This document shows positions 11,901 through 18,907 of a DNA stretch of 25,566 bases, one piece after another. How positions within the stretch are numbered: position 1 is the first letter of the stretch; each line of letters starts with the position of its first letter. The notes under the pieces are model-generated. The model saw nothing but the letters and a program-made list of their open reading frames with translations, was not told the origin of the DNA and ran no database searches. This DNA comes from Trichomonas tenax (Eukaryota; Parabasalia; Trichomonadida; Trichomonadidae). The position numbers and the translations under genes are program-made. The stretch lies in NCBI GenBank assembly GCA_023091735.1, contig JALKBU010000763.1:1-25566 (forward strand), given 5' to 3'.

Positions 11901-14900
11901 GAGAGCTTCGATGTTTTCGTTTCCGATTGTTTCTGTGCTCATTAAATCAGAATCTGTTGTCAATGTTGAAACTAAATCTGATGAAAGCATCTGTTTGTCA
12001 TTGTTCCTTGCTCCAGATTTCTTCAGTGATCCTGCTCTTCCACTCATCCTCTGCCTTGGTGATGACTGCTGATCATTTGTAACAGTCTCGTATGTGTATT
12101 CATCGACCGTCACTGTCTCATATGTCATTGAAGAGCCATCAGTATTATTCGGTCTAAATACTCTGCCTTGGCGTTGATTGGCAGCACCCTTCTCATCTGT
12201 TGTTGATGTTGATGATGTGGAAGAAGCCGTTGATGTTGTTGGTAATGATGAAATATCATCACCAGACACCATTGAAACTTGACGTGCTTTTGGCGATTTA
12301 TCATTAGCCTTTGATCTCTTTGGAGGAATGTTGGAGTTGAAATCACCAGATTTAGATGTCTTGCTTTCTGTATATCCATTTGTTGTAGAAACGTTGGTTG
12401 ATTCGAAACCGGAGGATCTCATATTCTTACGTGAATGCTTATTATTGTTTCTTTCACCTGCTTCAGAATATGATGAATTGGATTTGGAATATGACATTGA
12501 TTCCAAGTTGGATGAATTCATCGGCTTCTTGCTCGATGGTTCTGATATTATCTCGAATTCGCTGGACTTTGTTGATGATGAATTTGAAGAAGAAGTGTTT
12601 TCTGGCGTTTCCATTGACTCTGTAGATTGTGGATGAGTGAATATTCTTGGAGATCTTGGCTGCGTGGAATATGATCTTGAAGGAGTGCAGTTCTCATTGT
12701 CGACTGTTGAGTATTCAGATGAATTTGATGATGGAGATAAATCATCGTCATCAAGAGAAGGATCATTTCCTCTGTTCTTAATTGGAGATCCAAATCTATC
12801 TCTTGGGCCTTTGTAATCCTTATTGTTGTTATTTACCTTCTTGTTATCCTTTTCATCTGTTTCTTCATCATCAATGTTCGGGAAAACAACTCTCTTTGGT
12901 TCTCCCTTTGACTGAGCTGTGTCTGTTTCGTCATAATCGCTGTAATAATCCTTTGATTTTCCCGATGATGAGAAGTCTTCATCATCAATAGAAGCTGTCT
13001 TTCCGAATTGCCTCTTGTTGTTCTTCTGGTGTTTGTTGTTAGGTGCTGATTTGCTTCTATGGCCTTTAGTATCTTCTTCACTATAATCATAGTAATCTCC
13101 TTCGTTGGAGATCTCTTGTAATAAAATAGAGTCGCCAAGCATTTTTCCTGCTCTTGGCTGTGAATGCGCTCTATTCTTCTTACTGCGATCACCCGTATTG
13201 TCATTCATGTTGCTGTATGGGTCCTCCATCGATGCTAAATCTGTTGAATTCATAGATTTGATGTGTGGCAATTTCTTGTGTTTCTTGTTGCTCTTATCCG
13301 TATTTTCTTCTTCCAGATCTGATGAATTGTTATTTCGTCTGTTGTTGAATCTGTTATTGTTGCGTGGTGATGAAATGGAGTCTTCTTCTTCCTCGTAATT
13401 GTTGTTGTTTTCTTGCGAATTTGTTGGAGAATCCATCGACATTGTGGAGATCATCTTTGGATGCGAAAGCTTGATTAGCTTCACCTTGTGTTCATTAGAA
13501 GGCGATGCCCACTTGTGCCCCGATGAAGGAACGGAAAATCCTTCTTCTCGGGACTTCGTGTTCATGCTTTGAGACTTCAATGGTGAATCATATGTTGACT
13601 CTGATTCTGTGGAACTTGATGGAGAAAAATTGCTGCTTTCTTGGCCAGAATTGTCAAAAAGAGACTCTCCTCCATGTATTGATGAAGGATGCTTCGATGT
13701 TCCTGTTTTTGTGCCAATTTTTGAATGGGATTTCGACTTTGAGTGCTTTGATGGATTTTCGATGCCCTCGATACTCCGTGGAGGATCCAAATGCCTCCTC
13801 TGTGGAATTCCTTGGCGTGTTCCGTTGAAATCTGGATCTTGAGAAATTGATTCGCGTCCATTTGTCGAATAAGAGTTGCTGGATGTAAACCCCTTCGTTC
13901 CACTCTCGGACACACTCGATTCTGTTCCCGTGAGCTGTCCATTGAGTAAATTATCTTCAATTTCAGATGAAGCGACTTGCTTGTAGTTAGAGAGGTCTGG
14001 CATTGTCGAGTAGTTGTTTTCTGTTGTAAAGCTCTTGCTATTTAAGCGATTTGGCACTCTTCTATCGGCTTCAGAATAAGAATCAACAGTAACAGTCTCG
14101 TAAGTGTAAGGAGTTGTATCGACAGTGATGGTTTCGTAAGTATACGGTGTGAAATCTTGATTTGACTTCGGTGTATCATTTGTTGTTGTATGAGATCCGA
14201 CCATAAAAGTGAAATTCGATGAATCTGAGTTGATTTCCTTTGAGAGCGGAATCGAGTTGTTTACAGGACCAGAAGAAACAGACTCGCTCTGCACTGTAAT
14301 TCCTGTTGGCATATTTTGCTTTGGAGAAAGTGGTGAATTTTCTGTTGGCTCGTCCGGAGTTGAAGGTGTAGATGCGTGAGAGCTGACAAAATGATAAGAA
14401 ACGAGTAGTGGAGGTTGGCCGTCGTGATCGTATTCGTATTCTTCCTCTTCAGTGTAAGAAAATGACGATTCTTCGCCTCTAGGCTTGTTTAAGTGAGACC
14501 TGAATGTTTCTCCTGCATCAACTAATTGTGCTTGTTCAGATATTTCCTCTTCGAGATAATCATCCTTTTCCTCGAACGGATATGAGTAAGATTGTTCCTG
14601 TTCGTTTTGTTCTATATCTCTTTCTTTTGCATCTTTCATGCGTTGCTCGTCGAAATCGTCTTCGGAGATCGATGTCTGAATGGACTCGTCCATGCCGTCG
14701 TATATCTGCGAAACAATCGTAGAAACAGCGTCGGAAACCATTGTAGACGGTTCGTTAAAATCATCTTCGTGCGCTTTCACTAATCCAGCGAGCAAATTTC
14801 GTGTCCCTTGGAGGCCAAGTTCCTTCGATATATAGTTATCGGCCTGCCTTCTCTGAAGAAAACCACCAGTTTCAGATTGTGCTGCCTGTTCTGTATTCTC

Positions 14901-15125
14901 TAGAGCGTTATTCTCGAGGAATTGGACAATAATTTGTGCCGCTAATTCGTTTGCTTTATCTTTTGGAGCCTCAATGTATGTTTTCATTTCATTTATATCG
15001 GAATTTACTAATTCTTGTGTGACATTGTTCATAAAAACTGACTGCATTTGATTGAAAATGCCGCAATCAGCCATTTGCTGAAATAGTTTCTGCCTGTAAT
15101 CAGCTCTCATTGCTGATTTATTCAT
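5934..15125 (-). CDS. Giant disordered protein with N-terminal FOP/TON1-like LisH region
   Basis: About 3063 residues. The frame is open back to 15263, but that position is TTG. I prefer the ATG at 15123-15125 because TCAAAAATTTT lies about 17-27 bp upstream and 15126-15263 is UTR-like. ATGs at 15110 and 15248 are alternatives. Residues about 55-110 carry IIVQFLENNALEN, then SETGG, then YISKELGL. This is the order seen in the LisH region of the centrosomal FOP/OFD1/TONNEAU1 families (dimerisation, basal-body targeting). The rest is low-complexity S/T/N/P/E/K sequence without globular domains. It has recurring YTYETVTVD-like and R-F-x-x-K/G-type motifs, a KSPRK-type basic stretch, and polyproline (about residue 2700). 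A scaffold at basal bodies or the cytoskeleton is inferred. Many S/T residues precede acidic ones, so it is a likely phosphoprotein. Confidence 0.85.
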   Translation of the reverse strand: MNKSAMRADYRQKLFQQMADCGIFNQMQSVFMNNVTQELVNSDINEMKTYIEAPKDKANELAAQIIVQFLENNALENTEQAAQSETGGFLQRRQADNYISKELGLQGTRNLLAGLVKAHEDDFNEPSTMVSDAVSTIVSQIYDGMDESIQTSISEDDFDEQRMKDAKERDIEQNEQEQSYSYPFEEKDDYLEEEISEQAQLVDAGETFRSHLNKPRGEESSFSYTEEEEYEYDHDGQPPLLVSYHFVSSHASTPSTPDEPTENSPLSPKQNMPTGITVQSESVSSGPVNNSIPLSKEINSDSSNFTFMVGSHTTTNDTPKSNQDFTPYTYETITVDTTPYTYETVTVDSYSEADRRVPNRLNSKSFTTENNYSTMPDLSNYKQVASSEIEDNLLNGQLTGTESSVSESGTKGFTSSNSYSTNGRESISQDPDFNGTRQGIPQRRHLDPPRSIEGIENPSKHSKSKSHSKIGTKTGTSKHPSSIHGGESLFDNSGQESSNFSPSSSTESESTYDSPLKSQSMNTKSREEGFSVPSSGHKWASPSNEHKVKLIKLSHPKMISTMSMDSPTNSQENNNNYEEEEDSISSPRNNNRFNNRRNNNSSDLEEENTDKSNKKHKKLPHIKSMNSTDLASMEDPYSNMNDNTGDRSKKNRAHSQPRAGKMLGDSILLQEISNEGDYYDYSEEDTKGHRSKSAPNNKHQKNNKRQFGKTASIDDEDFSSSGKSKDYYSDYDETDTAQSKGEPKRVVFPNIDDEETDEKDNKKVNNNNKDYKGPRDRFGSPIKNRGNDPSLDDDDLSPSSNSSEYSTVDNENCTPSRSYSTQPRSPRIFTHPQSTESMETPENTSSSNSSSTKSSEFEIISEPSSKKPMNSSNLESMSYSKSNSSYSEAGERNNNKHSRKNMRSSGFESTNVSTTNGYTESKTSKSGDFNSNIPPKRSKANDKSPKARQVSMVSGDDISSLPTTSTASSTSSTSTTDEKGAANQRQGRVFRPNNTDGSSMTYETVTVDEYTYETVTNDQQSSPRQRMSGRAGSLKKSGARNNDKQMLSSDLVSTLTTDSDLMSTETIGNENIEALPSRYRTSTSPSQSRTTFTPTKTLTTNVVSGSTFEFESNTSNGSNVPQSPRLLKRQASTELEEINTASSDFSPSTATQEYSTQSPTTKSYTYESFTEYYSASPDKMSPKKTSPRKPSPRKESPKRSSSIANNNVNYMDADVSLDTVPSTYESDTSVDPRLPSRITRGSVSQSYESESENNKPMITEKSTPVKTRKAVENGDLVPFEMTSESFASTSSAPSSEEVSKPVSRFIGTYTRNNDSTSFDESTASTTSSSNTSSTSSSNLTPEKTVKPLHKPVLNNSISMDSNVSSSFSTIEEPKPLDKGRLDKLCNKVNNSTFTSNLTSDTSFSPSGSPTKSHTYVTVTTDDYSYEYFTDNSPKKLATPDMSTDDTTTDYSNTTSDQRRPAINNPQRFSNKNNPSTKKPQMSPNMKQLDTISMDNQTSSDSENETIDEIIKNIPSRYTRNFYSSNSQTNTTKSRFTQSQDTSDSDVDQSIDGSSIIEETDVPARLMGTTQQKKQMKPFSETSEFDSSTASRDETTSRTNNGRKFGNSTTTESTEDNEPPKKQQRVWKRDNTTTTDTYTSSTTSSGTRTLIDAIGPIMTKTISTEPGTTTSTFSNEQPIRPSRFAGKGQKEPSPYEYDPSRKSNQPTASLPQDKMKNKKQLSDRDVEFMSSISEEIMPSSVDGRRVENNVRAAPSRLYGDIESESSENPIGKSYSKTNTYTRTQPNSKRFSGMNNRQNISSDAIDSTTDDTATYDMSTEDRTPQPAMNNRFKSRQSVSSTSSSSTSSTFSGKQKLPPVKNMSQVDSDISSLTSITSEEARQPRRNFAAKNTTTDETVSYTYQTIEDNDDKSQNKPSQQQSQSDKKGNFQLHLPRIVTESFDDEEVDTPESASPNSYNSNSMEVESPVAKKTYAYQKAARDTGKMLSEIDSESMTSASTMSDFQPSPKKFITNNNDTSSFESSMSSPGTKEAPKKKPKRNEENEIKPMQRFSQNRHPSNYNNDESTYTEESTDLPSRFSGKPTSSKIETRPQQNYGKAVTLFTSDSSISSSNIPSPKQNRFVGRNNDKSFTTESTQDAAIQRPAAQKPGKEVPSSRNEAPKKESPKLFSQHSETSSDSSESSETSESTETKVNPKHSKPAKEQRLPLVNARQIETISTEVMSTTMTDERVTPKNRFAKREETTETKTKTVEPISQRQQQPAKNQPLYQPKPQPKQQRDETDSFTYMTVSTEEPQSPIKDEKQRKSSLPPPPRELKQGNQIESAESFTSTSEDLSPRQQPNKRFNKKFTGSMIDSDAIEPNSTASSTMSVSDSIDPSQTKPSPFRTRTQPNRSEKSSTVIDKSERPMSVRSEQESIKKEPKPMRNEPFDYKNQPSIISDSTSDSFNVCQDSPRRFNPQPTYTNIDTDDYVPSQHVKKQPVKQEPEDLKPIQRWQMTKQPSKVEIPSSSESSTSSSTESSVPAVVSQAKPANKQPMNRQPSPKKMLNYSDILDQSTTDTFEQKVPQRKFNKQNDTNDFEESTAISRPPISQKQALPPPPKTLQKAASRQQVTATEETSTTSTDASKSSEKPSTGNRSNMSAAEQRKLNPYPGTPLDTVALDTSTTSTTMAETKPPNTLLSAFKQKVLDPTDTIETTMTEDLPPPPPPVEVKPRPEPNPVRAALQLDSKNPIKVLPQSRRQEDSSMSTSDAQKNDKPEKSVAKLSPIPAAFAAPQRKEKPVIKGAHIFVSENDSETSTSTSEEVVQQSKPLQRPPPEISRKPEPQRKPPPKKNLIDAIQGGKLMEGDEESAFSTISAETSSTTTDGEKPSAKNRQVPQSPKAKTFILPNPDEPEKKLLTQMPTTMSTTSSFSAASNQPQNRTRRFTTQKTTEDTLDTATLTDEQPRRKRERPPHNAEKPKLTTRNQEPPKKAQELPKVPQEVKKQAPPPQKETEKPVEVKKSEARASRTRRQPGPTGLDSNEVVDSSSTSGTSISFSNYFTGLTKNGLIRPSNRFKIQWNPEDDTNID
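8250..14160. repeat. Dispersed degenerate YTYETVTVD motif in the giant protein
   Basis: Motif copies in the minus-strand protein map near 14090-14150 (PYTYETITVD then PYTYETVTVD), 12075-12125 (TYETVTVDEYTYETVTND), 11605-11645 (SYTYESFTEYY), 10830-10890 (HTYVTVTTDDYSYEYFTD), 9410-9440 (SYTYQTIEDND) and 8255-8290 (SFTYMTVSTEE). Several come as doublets. Tyrosine is otherwise scarce in this protein, so conservation of this peptide suggests a binding or phosphorylation site. Confidence 0.75.
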
Positions 15126-15762
15126 AGCATCAAACTTATCAAAAATTTTTGAAAAAAAAATTTTAGAGGAATTTTTTAATAACGGAAACCGTTTTTTGCT
15201 CTGAAAATATTTTTTGATCAATGGCAGAAAGGCTTCTAACCGCAGCATTTGATACAATAGCAATAATTAATTATCTTTATTGATTTAACTTTTTGAAAAA
15301 ATCATTTTGTAACAGGTTTTTCGCAATTTTGAACTTTAAACATTCTTTATTTTTGTTTTTGTTCTAAATTTTCAAACTCTTCTAACACTGACAATATTCA
15401 TAAAAATCAATTATGCACATATCTCGCGCAGGTTTTTGCAAAAATGGATCACATATCAAATTTCGAATTTATTATATCAAAAACTCAATGACAATAAAGA
15501 GATAAATCAATTCTTAGCTGCATAGACTTGATCTGTCAAATGAAACAAGAATCACCAAAATGTAATTTGATATTCTATGAATTAAGTTTTGGCAGCATAA
15601 CATTTCAATTGATATCCTATTTGGGATTAGATGTATGCTATATTGGTTTACATTTCAGCATTTTTTTTCAAATATTATTTTAGATGTTTGGATTTATTAC
15701 AGGCTCCAAATACAACTTTGGAGTGGCTATATGACCGTAAATCGTATTTTAAGATATAAACT
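15126..15762. other. Intergenic region with the giant gene's promoter
   Basis: This stretch is AT-rich and holds no supported gene. On the minus strand TCAAAAATTTT lies at 15142-15152, identical to the element just before the CK2-type gene, so the transcription start probably falls near 15150. The end toward 15762 contains the 3' end of the FHA gene. Its stop is TAA within TAAAG, the TAAA-overlapping-stop arrangement known for trichomonad polyadenylation. Confidence 0.5.
15142..15152 (-). promoter_or_regulatory. Inr-like TCAAAAATTTT upstream of the giant gene
   Basis: The minus strand reads TCAAAAATTTT here, 17-27 bp before the preferred ATG. The same 11-mer is at 18897-18907, immediately before the kinase ATG. 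Shorter TCAA plus A/T runs precede the starts at 5596 and 21381. Trichomonad promoters are centred on an initiator beginning with TCA close to the start codon. The extended A/T form is what I see in this window. Confidence 0.6.
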
Positions 15763-16713
15763 TTATTTTGCATGACGTAATGCGTCCATGAGGCTATGAT
15801 TCTCGACAAATACAAATGGTGCACCACCAATATCAATAATATCCTTATCGTGAAGTCTAACAATTGAATCTTTCTTAAATATAACTCCGTTCACAATAAC
15901 AATAGCGCCCAAACATTCGATGTAAAAGCGAAGGTCCGTGCAAAGTTTGATAGCACAGTGCCTTCTTGAGATACTTTGTAAATTAAGATCTGCAAGATCG
16001 ATGTCTGGCTTGCATTTCGGTGACGCTCTTCCAAACACGACATTTGTTGATTCGATAAAACGGACATCTGTTCCTCCAACAAGAGCAGCGAAAGCTTTTT
16101 TTGTCCATTTTCCTTCAACGCGTGAAGTAATCACATCGAAAGAGAAGTTTTTCGCTTGCTCTTCCTGCCTCAACAGTATATCCGACTCTGCTTTCATGAA
16201 TTCGGTTACTTCTGTTTTTGGATCTTCAGATCCTGGGAATGGAACTAATTCATACTTTTCAACGAATTTATTTATTTCATCTTGATATTGGTGCCATAAC
16301 ATGTTCTGTGATTCGATCGTTCCTTGTTCTTTCTGTTTGAGTTTTTCTTCGTACGCTGAGATTGATGACGGTGTACGTGTCGGGTGGAAGAGCGCCGGGA
16401 ACTTCTCCAAGAATGTTGTGGCTACGCAGCGCTTATTTTGATGGCAAAGTCTCACTAAATTATATGTTTCGAATGTAGTCCACGGAACTGGACGATATGA
16501 TAATACATCGCTGTTGCATTCGTGATTGACTCTGTCTGTGAGAGCTTTATCGTTCATTATAACTGTAAATCTTTCTATAATTTCAGCTGGCGTTCTGTTT
16601 GACAAAGAAGCAGCCTGCTTCTGGAATTCGCTGAATGGGCATGAAAGGACAAGCCAGACAACCAGTGCGTCCTCTGGTGCTGTCCAGGATTGGTTGCCTT
16701 TCGACTTTTCCAT
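15763..16713 (-). CDS. MCRS1-type protein: MCRS_N-like region plus C-terminal FHA domain
   Basis: 316 residues from ATG at 16711-16713; the frame opens further to 16755 only through a TTG. Residues about 9-60 (WTAPEDALVVW, then EIIERFTVIMND) resemble the N-terminal region of microspherule protein 1 (MCRS_N). Residues about 205-305 form an FHA domain with the expected order: FGRASPKC, DIDLADL, then SISRRHCAIKL, a VNG turn, and IIDIGGAPFVFV, ending in LMDALRHAK, much like the end of MCRS1. The phosphopeptide-binding Arg (GR) and the Ser/Arg of SRRH are kept. MCRS1 belongs to nuclear chromatin complexes (INO80, NSL) and also acts at spindle minus ends. A nuclear role is therefore likely, but the exact complex cannot be read from sequence. 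The stop overlaps TAAA. Confidence 0.8.
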   Translation of the reverse strand: MEKSKGNQSWTAPEDALVVWLVLSCPFSEFQKQAASLSNRTPAEIIERFTVIMNDKALTDRVNHECNSDVLSYRPVPWTTFETYNLVRLCHQNKRCVATTFLEKFPALFHPTRTPSSISAYEEKLKQKEQGTIESQNMLWHQYQDEINKFVEKYELVPFPGSEDPKTEVTEFMKAESDILLRQEEQAKNFSFDVITSRVEGKWTKKAFAALVGGTDVRFIESTNVVFGRASPKCKPDIDLADLNLQSISRRHCAIKLCTDLRFYIECLGAIVIVNGVIFKKDSIVRLHDKDIIDIGGAPFVFVENHSLMDALRHAK

Positions 16714-17347
16714 TCTAATTTTATCGTCCCTGCAAACAGATTTTTTATTCTCCAATTTTTCTTTTGCAAGTGTTTACTACTACAATGATAAATTAATTTT
16801 CATTCATTAAAATATGAAAACTCGGTTTAATTTTGAATTCAATTTCGCAGCATTCTAAAATAACTAATAAAACACCTTATCTCAATCATAGCCTACAAAG
16901 TTTTAAAACCATTATTCTTCAAAGCGAGTTCTTATATAGAGAAATGAGAATATGCGATATAAAATAATTTACATGTCAATTAAAATTTTACTTGACAAAT
17001 CAATTTTTATTTTTCCATTTTTTGACTTTAATTGTGAGGCGAGTTACACGACAAAATTATAAAAATTTGATATATTTACACAACAAAAATCAAGTTTACG
17101 CAACAAATTTCCATAAAATGAATAGTTTATGTGACAAATGTCAGCTTTTCATATAAATCCTATTTTTATGTTTTTAGACTCTCTAAAGATTCGGATTCAA
17201 AACATATCCGAAAGAAGATTTTGACAGTAATTTTATTCGTTTTTCATTTTAAATCGCATTCTAGGAGTGATAGGATAGATTCACAAAGTTACATATTGAT
17301 GTCCCTTCATCATTTTCTTTATCGCCTCAAAGTTATTTCATCTTGTG
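16714..17347. promoter_or_regulatory. Divergent intergenic region with six TTTACNYRACAAA-like motifs
   Basis: No gene is supported. Copies on the plus strand: 16968-16980 (TTTACATGTCAAT), 16987-16999 (TTTACTTGACAAA), 17043-17055 (GTTACACGACAAA), 17075-17087 (TTTACACAACAAA), 17095-17107 (TTTACGCAACAAA) and 17126-17138 (TTTATGTGACAAA). The FHA gene leaves to the left and the small gene at 17348 to the right, so the cluster could serve either or both. Confidence 0.55.
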
Positions 17348-17569
17348 ATGTGCAAAGATGTTGATGATGCTGAAAGTGATTCGTTTTGGCCTGTGACTAA
17401 GCTTCCTGATATTCCCAGGGAATTTCCTCCTCCATATATCCAAAGAATCAAGATTTCACCAAGCAATGTTTTGTTTCCTCCAATATGCACGAATAATCTA
17501 TATCGGCAATGCATAGAAGATGGTGAAAGTAATGGTGATCCCATTGAAGATACATCAGTTTCTACTTAG
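17348..17569 (+). CDS. Small acidic protein of unknown function
   Basis: 73 residues from ATG at 17348; TCATCTT lies just upstream and could act as an initiator. The protein is proline-containing (IPREFPPPYI, LFPPICTN) and acidic at both ends (DVDDAESD, EDGESNGDPIEDT). It has no membrane segment or signal peptide and I do not recognise a family. Its composition is less AT-driven than the flanking DNA, which supports coding. A 3' TAAA appears further on. An upstream frame (17131-17364) begins at GTG and overlaps it in another phase. I found no convincing trichomonad-type splice signals joining the two. Confidence 0.5.
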   Translation: MCKDVDDAESDSFWPVTKLPDIPREFPPPYIQRIKISPSNVLFPPICTNNLYRQCIEDGESNGDPIEDTSVST

Positions 17570-17888
17570 AATATTATTCAGTTATTTTCATTTTACTGTA
17601 TACAAGTCTCTAGACTTAATGTACATATTATATATACAGAATTAGTGCGGATTATATTACGGTTATTGTATTATTGTTTAATTTTTATCATTCAAGAATA
17701 TATATGATTTATTTCAAGATGGAATAAATCCTTATTTTTGTTCACCTACCTCAACTATGTTGTACCATGAAATGTGAGAGTTTGAATAAAATATAAATCA
17801 TGTTTAATCGCATTTTCAAACAGTAGTAAATAAGTAATCGCTAACAAATTACATTAGCAAATAAGATAATATATTAGAGAGATTCAAT
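17570..17888. other. Convergent 3' spacer
   Basis: AT-rich spacer between the ends of two convergent small genes. No ORF or structured repeat stands out, though several TAAA-type sequences suitable for 3' ends occur on both strands. Confidence 0.4.
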
Positions 17889-18251
17889 TCAGCGTTTGAA
17901 TTTTCCAAACAATTTGATATTGACTTTGATGTTACCAATATCCTTCGGTAAGAACAAACGCGTAGTTGCATCCATCTTTTCATGGAGAATTTGGTTGGTA
18001 TCGCCAAAAACTTGATCGAGAAAATTATTCCAAACGGAGTGTGTATTGTTTACAGGTTGAAATACATCCCATGTAGAATCTGGAGGAAGATCCGTACGGT
18101 TAAGATCGAATTTAGGATAATTTTTTCTTGGAATAAAGTTTGAATTTGGCTCAGGTTGTTGTTTTTGGACCCATTTACCATTAGCATTGTCGGAATTATG
18201 ATGTGCAGCATAACTCACATTGTTGGGTGTCGCAGGACTATTCCCGCTCAT
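17889..18251 (-). CDS. Hypothetical protein, 120 residues
   Basis: The frame is open from 18269, but that codon is TTG. The first ATG is at 18249-18251 (MSGNSPATPNN). The first 50 residues are polar, N/Q/P-rich and probably disordered. The second half (KNYPKFDLNRTDLPPDSTW, then a predicted helix SVWNNFLDQVFGDTNQILHEKMDA) and a basic VNIKLFGKFKR end look folded. There is no membrane segment or known motif. It could be a small trichomonad-specific subunit or adaptor. It is convergent with the small gene at 17348. Confidence 0.65.
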   Translation of the reverse strand: MSGNSPATPNNVSYAAHHNSDNANGKWVQKQQPEPNSNFIPRKNYPKFDLNRTDLPPDSTWDVFQPVNNTHSVWNNFLDQVFGDTNQILHEKMDATTRLFLPKDIGNIKVNIKLFGKFKR

Positions 18252-18907
18252 ATAAATAATTGCTGTCAATTATTTTCTACTCACGTTTTTTACTGCCTTT
18301 TTTATCTTTTTCGTTTATTGCTCATAGAGTACTGTGATCAATGGTGATGAAAATTATGACATTACGATGTTTTCAAATTGATTTCCTTGAGATTGCCCAT
18401 TTTCTCTACTAAATTCATTTTGAGACCGCGATGTCCTATGCAATGGTGAGTTAGTCAAAATTAGAACAAATCAATATTTTTTATTCAATCAATAAAACAT
18501 TGGGCAATGACAATTTATATTTTGGATTTAATCTCATTTCATACAGTACATTGCAGGTGTATATTATTTATTAAATTGCAGTAATCTTTTTTGAGAGAGA
18601 CATTTTACTGACATGTAAACTCTTTTTTAGCAAATCCAAAATTAACTTTTTCTCACCATCGCTTCGAAATATAAATTTATAACTTCAAAATATATATTAA
18701 CGAAAAGTATTGAAGAAACAAAGTTTTGGACTATGATGAGCAAATTTATCAAGAAAACAATGACAGAATTTGACTATAACATTTACATGACAAAATTTCA
18801 TATTTACACAACACACATGATTTTACAAAATATTTTACAAATAAAGAATTTTACATGACAATTTTATAAAAATTCTCAAATTTACTTGACAAATCTTCAA
18901 AAATTTT
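18252..18907. promoter_or_regulatory. Upstream region of the kinase gene with four TTTACNYRACAAA-like motifs
   Basis: No gene is seen in this 656-bp divergent spacer. Motif copies on the plus strand: 18782-18794 (TTTACATGACAAA), 18803-18815 (TTTACACAACACA), 18850-18862 (TTTACATGACAAT) and 18881-18893 (TTTACTTGACAAA). Two TTTTACAAA half-like sequences lie between them. The last copy is 15 bp before the start codon, next to the TCAAAAATTTT element at 18897-18907. Confidence 0.6.
18897..18907 (+). promoter_or_regulatory. Inr-like TCAAAAATTTT abutting the kinase start codon
   Basis: TCAAAAATTTT is followed directly by the ATG at 18908, so the mRNA leader would be only about 9 nt. Very short leaders are typical of trichomonads. 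The same 11-mer precedes the giant gene. Confidence 0.65.

Noticed and set aside
5918..14783. Many ORFs of 60-152 codons on both strands within the giant gene (for example 6028-6444, 8506-8850, 10105-10563 on plus; 5918-6601, 12833-13204 and 13577-13960 on minus).
   Set aside because: They are antisense or out-of-phase shadows created by the biased codons (TCT, GAT, TCA, AAT) of the S/T/N-rich frame. None has its own start context or a sensible composition.
15126..15263. N-terminal extension of the giant protein to the first open codon.
   Set aside because: The codon at 15263 is TTG. Although an ATG exists at 15248, the stretch contains the TCAAAAATTTT initiator and homopolymers, so it is better read as promoter and leader.
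16714..16755. Extension of the FHA gene to 16755, and of the gene at 17889 to 18269.
   Set aside because: Both extensions begin at TTG. The first ATGs are at 16713 and 18251.
17131..17364. 77-codon ORF upstream of the small gene at 17348.
   Set aside because: It starts at GTG, overlaps the promoter motif cluster, has AT-driven composition, and no trichomonad-like splice sites link it to the next frame.
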